A stretch of 21,882 bases of DNA from positions 1 through 21,882 of the forward strand of contig USNX01000002.1 in assembly GCA_900556205.1 (NCBI GenBank), written 5' to 3'. How positions within the stretch are numbered: position 1 is the first letter of the stretch; each line of letters opens with the position of its first letter. Origin of the DNA: an uncultured Collinsella sp. Lineage in GTDB: Bacteria > Actinomycetota > Coriobacteriia > Coriobacteriales > Coriobacteriaceae. Positions 19,415-21,882 of the stretch are shown here, one piece after another. Both the position numbers and the translations under genes were made by a program. The notes under the pieces were generated by a model. That model made no database searches and was not told the origin of the DNA. It saw nothing but the letters and a program-made list of their open reading frames with translations.

Positions 19415-21882
19415 ATGAGCGACATTATGAGGCCGATCCCGTTTTCGCAGCTGATGAACTGGATCATCGAGGAGCACAAGACCCAGGGCGCCATCTTTGG
19501 CGTGCGCAAGATGGTCGCGACCAACCAGGAGGGCGCGCTTCCCATTTTTGACGAGCGCATCGAGACTCCGTTTGGCCCGGCCGCCGGCCCCAACACGCAG
19601 CTGGCCCAGAACATCGTGGCCTCTTATGTGGCCGGTTCCCGCTTCTTTGAGCTCAAGACCGTTCAGGTTATGGACGGCGAGGAGCTCTCCAAGTGCGTGA
19701 ACAAACCCTGCATCGTGGCGCAGGACGAGTGCTACAACTGCGAGTGGTCGACCGAGCTCGAGGTCCCGCAGGCCTTTGCCGAGTACGTGAAGGCATGGTT
19801 TGCCTGCCACCTGATCGCTCGCGAGTACGGTCTGGGCAGCCCGGACGGTTTTGTCTTTAACATGTCCGTGGGCTATGACCTCGAGGGCATCAAGAGCCCC
19901 AAGGTCGACGCCTACATCGAGGGCATGAAGGACGCCAGCGGCTCCGACGTCTGGAACGAGTGCCGCGCATGGGCGCTCGCCAACCTGGACAAGTTTGAGC
20001 ATGTCGATGCCGCGTTTGTCGAGTCCATTCCGGCGCGCGTGTCCAACTCCATCACCGAGTCCACGCTGCATGGCTGCCCGCCGGCGGAGATCGAGCGCAT
20101 CGCGACCTATCTGATAACCGAGAAGGGCCTCAACACCTACATCAAGTGCAACCCCACGCTGCTGGGCTATGAGTTTGCCCGCCAGCGTCTGAACGAGCTG
20201 GGCTTTGACTACATCGTCTTCGATGACACACACTTCCGCGAGGACCTGCAGTGGGCCGATGCCGTGCCTATGTTCGAGCGCCTGATTGCCCTGTGCGCCG
20301 AGCGCGGCCTGGAGTTTGGCGTCAAGCTGACCAACACGTTCCCCGTCGACGTGACGAGAAACGAGCTGCCTTCCACCGAGATGTACATGTCCGGCCGTTC
20401 GCTGTTCTCGCTGACCATCGAGGCTGCCCGCCGCATTACCGAGCAGTTCGATGGCAAGCTGCGTATCAGCTACTCCGGTGGTGCCACGGTCTACAACATC
20501 CGCGCTCTGTACGATGCCGGCATTTGGCCCGTCACCCTGGCGACCGACGTGCTCAAGCCCGGCGGTTACGAGCGCTTTAGCCAGATGGCTGGCGAGTTTA
20601 CCGACCTGGACGGCAAGCCGTTCGCGGGCGTCTCGCTCGAGGCCGTGACCGCGATCCAGACCGATTCGCTTACCAACCCGCTCTACAAGAAGCCGCTGCG
20701 TCCGCTGCCCGACCGCAAGGTCGCCGGCAAGAGCCCGCTTTCCGACTGCTTTACCACGCCGTGCCGCACGAGCTGCCCCATCCAGCAGGATATTCCCGCC
20801 TATCTGGCGGCTGTTGACGAGGGCCGCTACGAGGACGCGCTCAACATTATCATCGAGCGCAACGCCCTGCCGTTCATTACCGGCACCATCTGCCCACATC
20901 CCTGCGGCCGTGCCTGCGAGCGTGCGTTCTACGAGCCCGAGGGCGCCCAGATTCGCGCCAGCAAGCTCAAGGCCGCCCGCGAGGCCATGACCGCCGTGCT
21001 GCCCAAGCTGCGTGCTCAGGCCATCGCCAACGACGGCGAGCGCAACGTTGCCGTTATCGGTGGCGGCCCGGCCGGCCTGGCGACGGCATTCTTCCTGACG
21101 CGCGCCGGCGTGTCCGTCACCATCTTTGAGGCCCGCGATTCGCTCGGCGGCGTGGTCCGTCACGTGATTCCCGAGTTCCGTATCGCCAGCGACGATATCT
21201 CCCACGACGCCGAGCTCTGCCTGGCCTTTGGCGCCAAGGTGCAGCTCAACGCTCGCGTGGAGTCCATCGACGAGCTCAAGGCCCAGGGCTTTACCGACGT
21301 GGTCGTGGCCACCGGTGCCTGGATGCCCGGCTCTGCGGGCTTGGGCGAGGGTGCCGAGCTCGATGTGCTGGAGTTCCTCGAGGCCGCCAAGAAGGGCGAG
21401 AAGCTCGAGCTGGGCGAGGACGTCGTGGTCATTGGCGCCGGCAACACCGCCATGGACGCGGCCCGCGTGGCCAAGCGTCTGGCTGGCGTGAAGAACGTGC
21501 GCCTGGTGTATCGCCGCACCAAGAAGCAGATGCCCGCTGACGAGGAAGAGCTTGATCTTGCTCTTGCCGACGGCGTTGAGTTCTGCGAGCTGCTGGCGCC
21601 TAAGGCGCTCAACGGCTCTGTGCTGACCTGCGACGTTATGGAGCTCGGCGAGCCGGATGCAAGCGGCCGTCGCAGCCCCGTCGCCACGGGCGAGACCGTC
21701 GAGCTTTCCGCCACCACGGTGATCTGCGCCGTGGGCGAGGGCATCGATGCCAGCCTGTACGATGCCGCGGGCGTCGAGCACGACCGTCGCGGCCGTCTTG
21801 CCGCCACCTCCACCGGCGTCGAGGGCGTCTGGGCTGCAGGCGATTGCCGTCGCGGTCCGGCCACCGTGGTCGAGGCTATTGC
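19415..21882 (+). CDS. ygfK: YgfK-type flavoprotein ('putative selenate reductase subunit'), 3' end missing
   Basis: 822 codons are visible and the frame is still open at the window edge; E. coli YgfK has 1032 residues, so about 210 are missing. Residues about 1-420 form a dihydroorotate-dehydrogenase-like FMN barrel (TPFGPAAGPNTQLAQNI). A GltD-type Fe-S region follows: C445, C450, C454 (CFTTPCRTSC) and C493, C497, C501 (CPHPCGRAC). Then come an FAD site at G549-x-G-x-x-G554 (VIGGGPAGLATA) and an NAD(P) site near 674 (VVVIGAGNTAMDAA), with the closing GVWAAGDC motif. The make-up resembles dihydropyrimidine dehydrogenase in shuffled order, so it may reduce a purine-derived ring. The selenate name comes from E. 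coli genetics. The ATG at 19415 follows gagaggag. It belongs with ssnA and the permease. Confidence 0.93.
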   Translation, partial: MSDIMRPIPFSQLMNWIIEEHKTQGAIFGVRKMVATNQEGALPIFDERIETPFGPAAGPNTQLAQNIVASYVAGSRFFELKTVQVMDGEELSKCVNKPCIVAQDECYNCEWSTELEVPQAFAEYVKAWFACHLIAREYGLGSPDGFVFNMSVGYDLEGIKSPKVDAYIEGMKDASGSDVWNECRAWALANLDKFEHVDAAFVESIPARVSNSITESTLHGCPPAEIERIATYLITEKGLNTYIKCNPTLLGYEFARQRLNELGFDYIVFDDTHFREDLQWADAVPMFERLIALCAERGLEFGVKLTNTFPVDVTRNELPSTEMYMSGRSLFSLTIEAARRITEQFDGKLRISYSGGATVYNIRALYDAGIWPVTLATDVLKPGGYERFSQMAGEFTDLDGKPFAGVSLEAVTAIQTDSLTNPLYKKPLRPLPDRKVAGKSPLSDCFTTPCRTSCPIQQDIPAYLAAVDEGRYEDALNIIIERNALPFITGTICPHPCGRACERAFYEPEGAQIRASKLKAAREAMTAVLPKLRAQAIANDGERNVAVIGGGPAGLATAFFLTRAGVSVTIFEARDSLGGVVRHVIPEFRIASDDISHDAELCLAFGAKVQLNARVESIDELKAQGFTDVVVATGAWMPGSAGLGEGAELDVLEFLEAAKKGEKLELGEDVVVIGAGNTAMDAARVAKRLAGVKNVRLVYRRTKKQMPADEEELDLALADGVEFCELLAPKALNGSVLTCDVMELGEPDASGRRSPVATGETVELSATTVICAVGEGIDASLYDAAGVEHDRRGRLAATSTGVEGVWAAGDCRRGPATVVEAI

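Noticed and set aside
19262..21781. An 839-codon open frame on the minus strand
   Set aside because: It lies antisense to ygfK, which has clear flavin, Fe-S and NAD motifs. The antisense protein is a low-complexity Gly/Leu/His/Ala product, the usual mirror of a GC-rich gene.

Overview
The window looks like chromosomal DNA of a high-GC, anaerobic, gut-type Actinomycetota, most likely class Coriobacteriia and close to Collinsella. This is an inference from three things: the GC-rich codon use of the ribosomal genes, the many GGGGACAG-type palindromes between genes, and an ssnA/ygfK purine-catabolism block. No taxonomic marker was searched.

Layout. (1) 1-2300: the 3' end of a PTS EIIC gene with its terminator, then a manganese-type cation diffusion facilitator and a histidine phosphatase. 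(2) 2300-8600: a ribosomal protein block, rplC-rplD-rplW-rplB-rpsS-rplV-rpsC-rplP-rpmC-rpsQ-rplN-rplX. It is unusual because rpsJ does not precede rplC, rplE does not follow rplX (a terminator does), and the block is interrupted by structured gaps before rplB and rplN. A perfect 34-bp inverted repeat lies just upstream of it. (3) 8600-9084: a non-coding strip full of GGGGACA stem-loops, then an operator-like region. (4) 9085-10914: an operon of a Gfo/Idh/MocA oxidoreductase and a DeoR-family regulator. (5) 10915-11340: a convergent intergenic region holding a terminator, two 37-41-bp palindromes and, between them, a very regular array of three 55-bp inverted-repeat units at an exact 81-bp period. 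(6) 11339-14509, minus strand: a U32/DUF3656 protein (RlhA type) and an RluA-type pseudouridine synthase, apparently one operon for RNA modification. (7) 14809-21882: ridA, a YheO/DauR-type PAS-HTH regulator (minus strand), and a plus-strand run of an NCS2 purine permease, ssnA and ygfK (cut by the window end).

How the genes work together. The last block fits anaerobic uptake and breakdown of oxidised purines (xanthine, urate). The permease would import the base. SsnA (amidohydrolase) and YgfK (a large FMN/FAD/Fe-S flavoprotein) belong to the gene set linked to purine degradation in gut anaerobes. The YheO-like regulator is divergent from the permease and probably controls it. A Fur-like box overlaps the best permease promoter. 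RidA may remove reactive enamine intermediates, though its link to the pathway is only by position.

The strongest candidates for something undescribed are the 81-bp-period array (11053-11269), the hairpins with a constant GGGGACA loop and changing but complementary arms (8603-8704), the 34-bp perfect inverted repeat (2344-2480), and a 26-bp motif shared by the rplC and rplB leaders (2538-2563 and 4403-4428).
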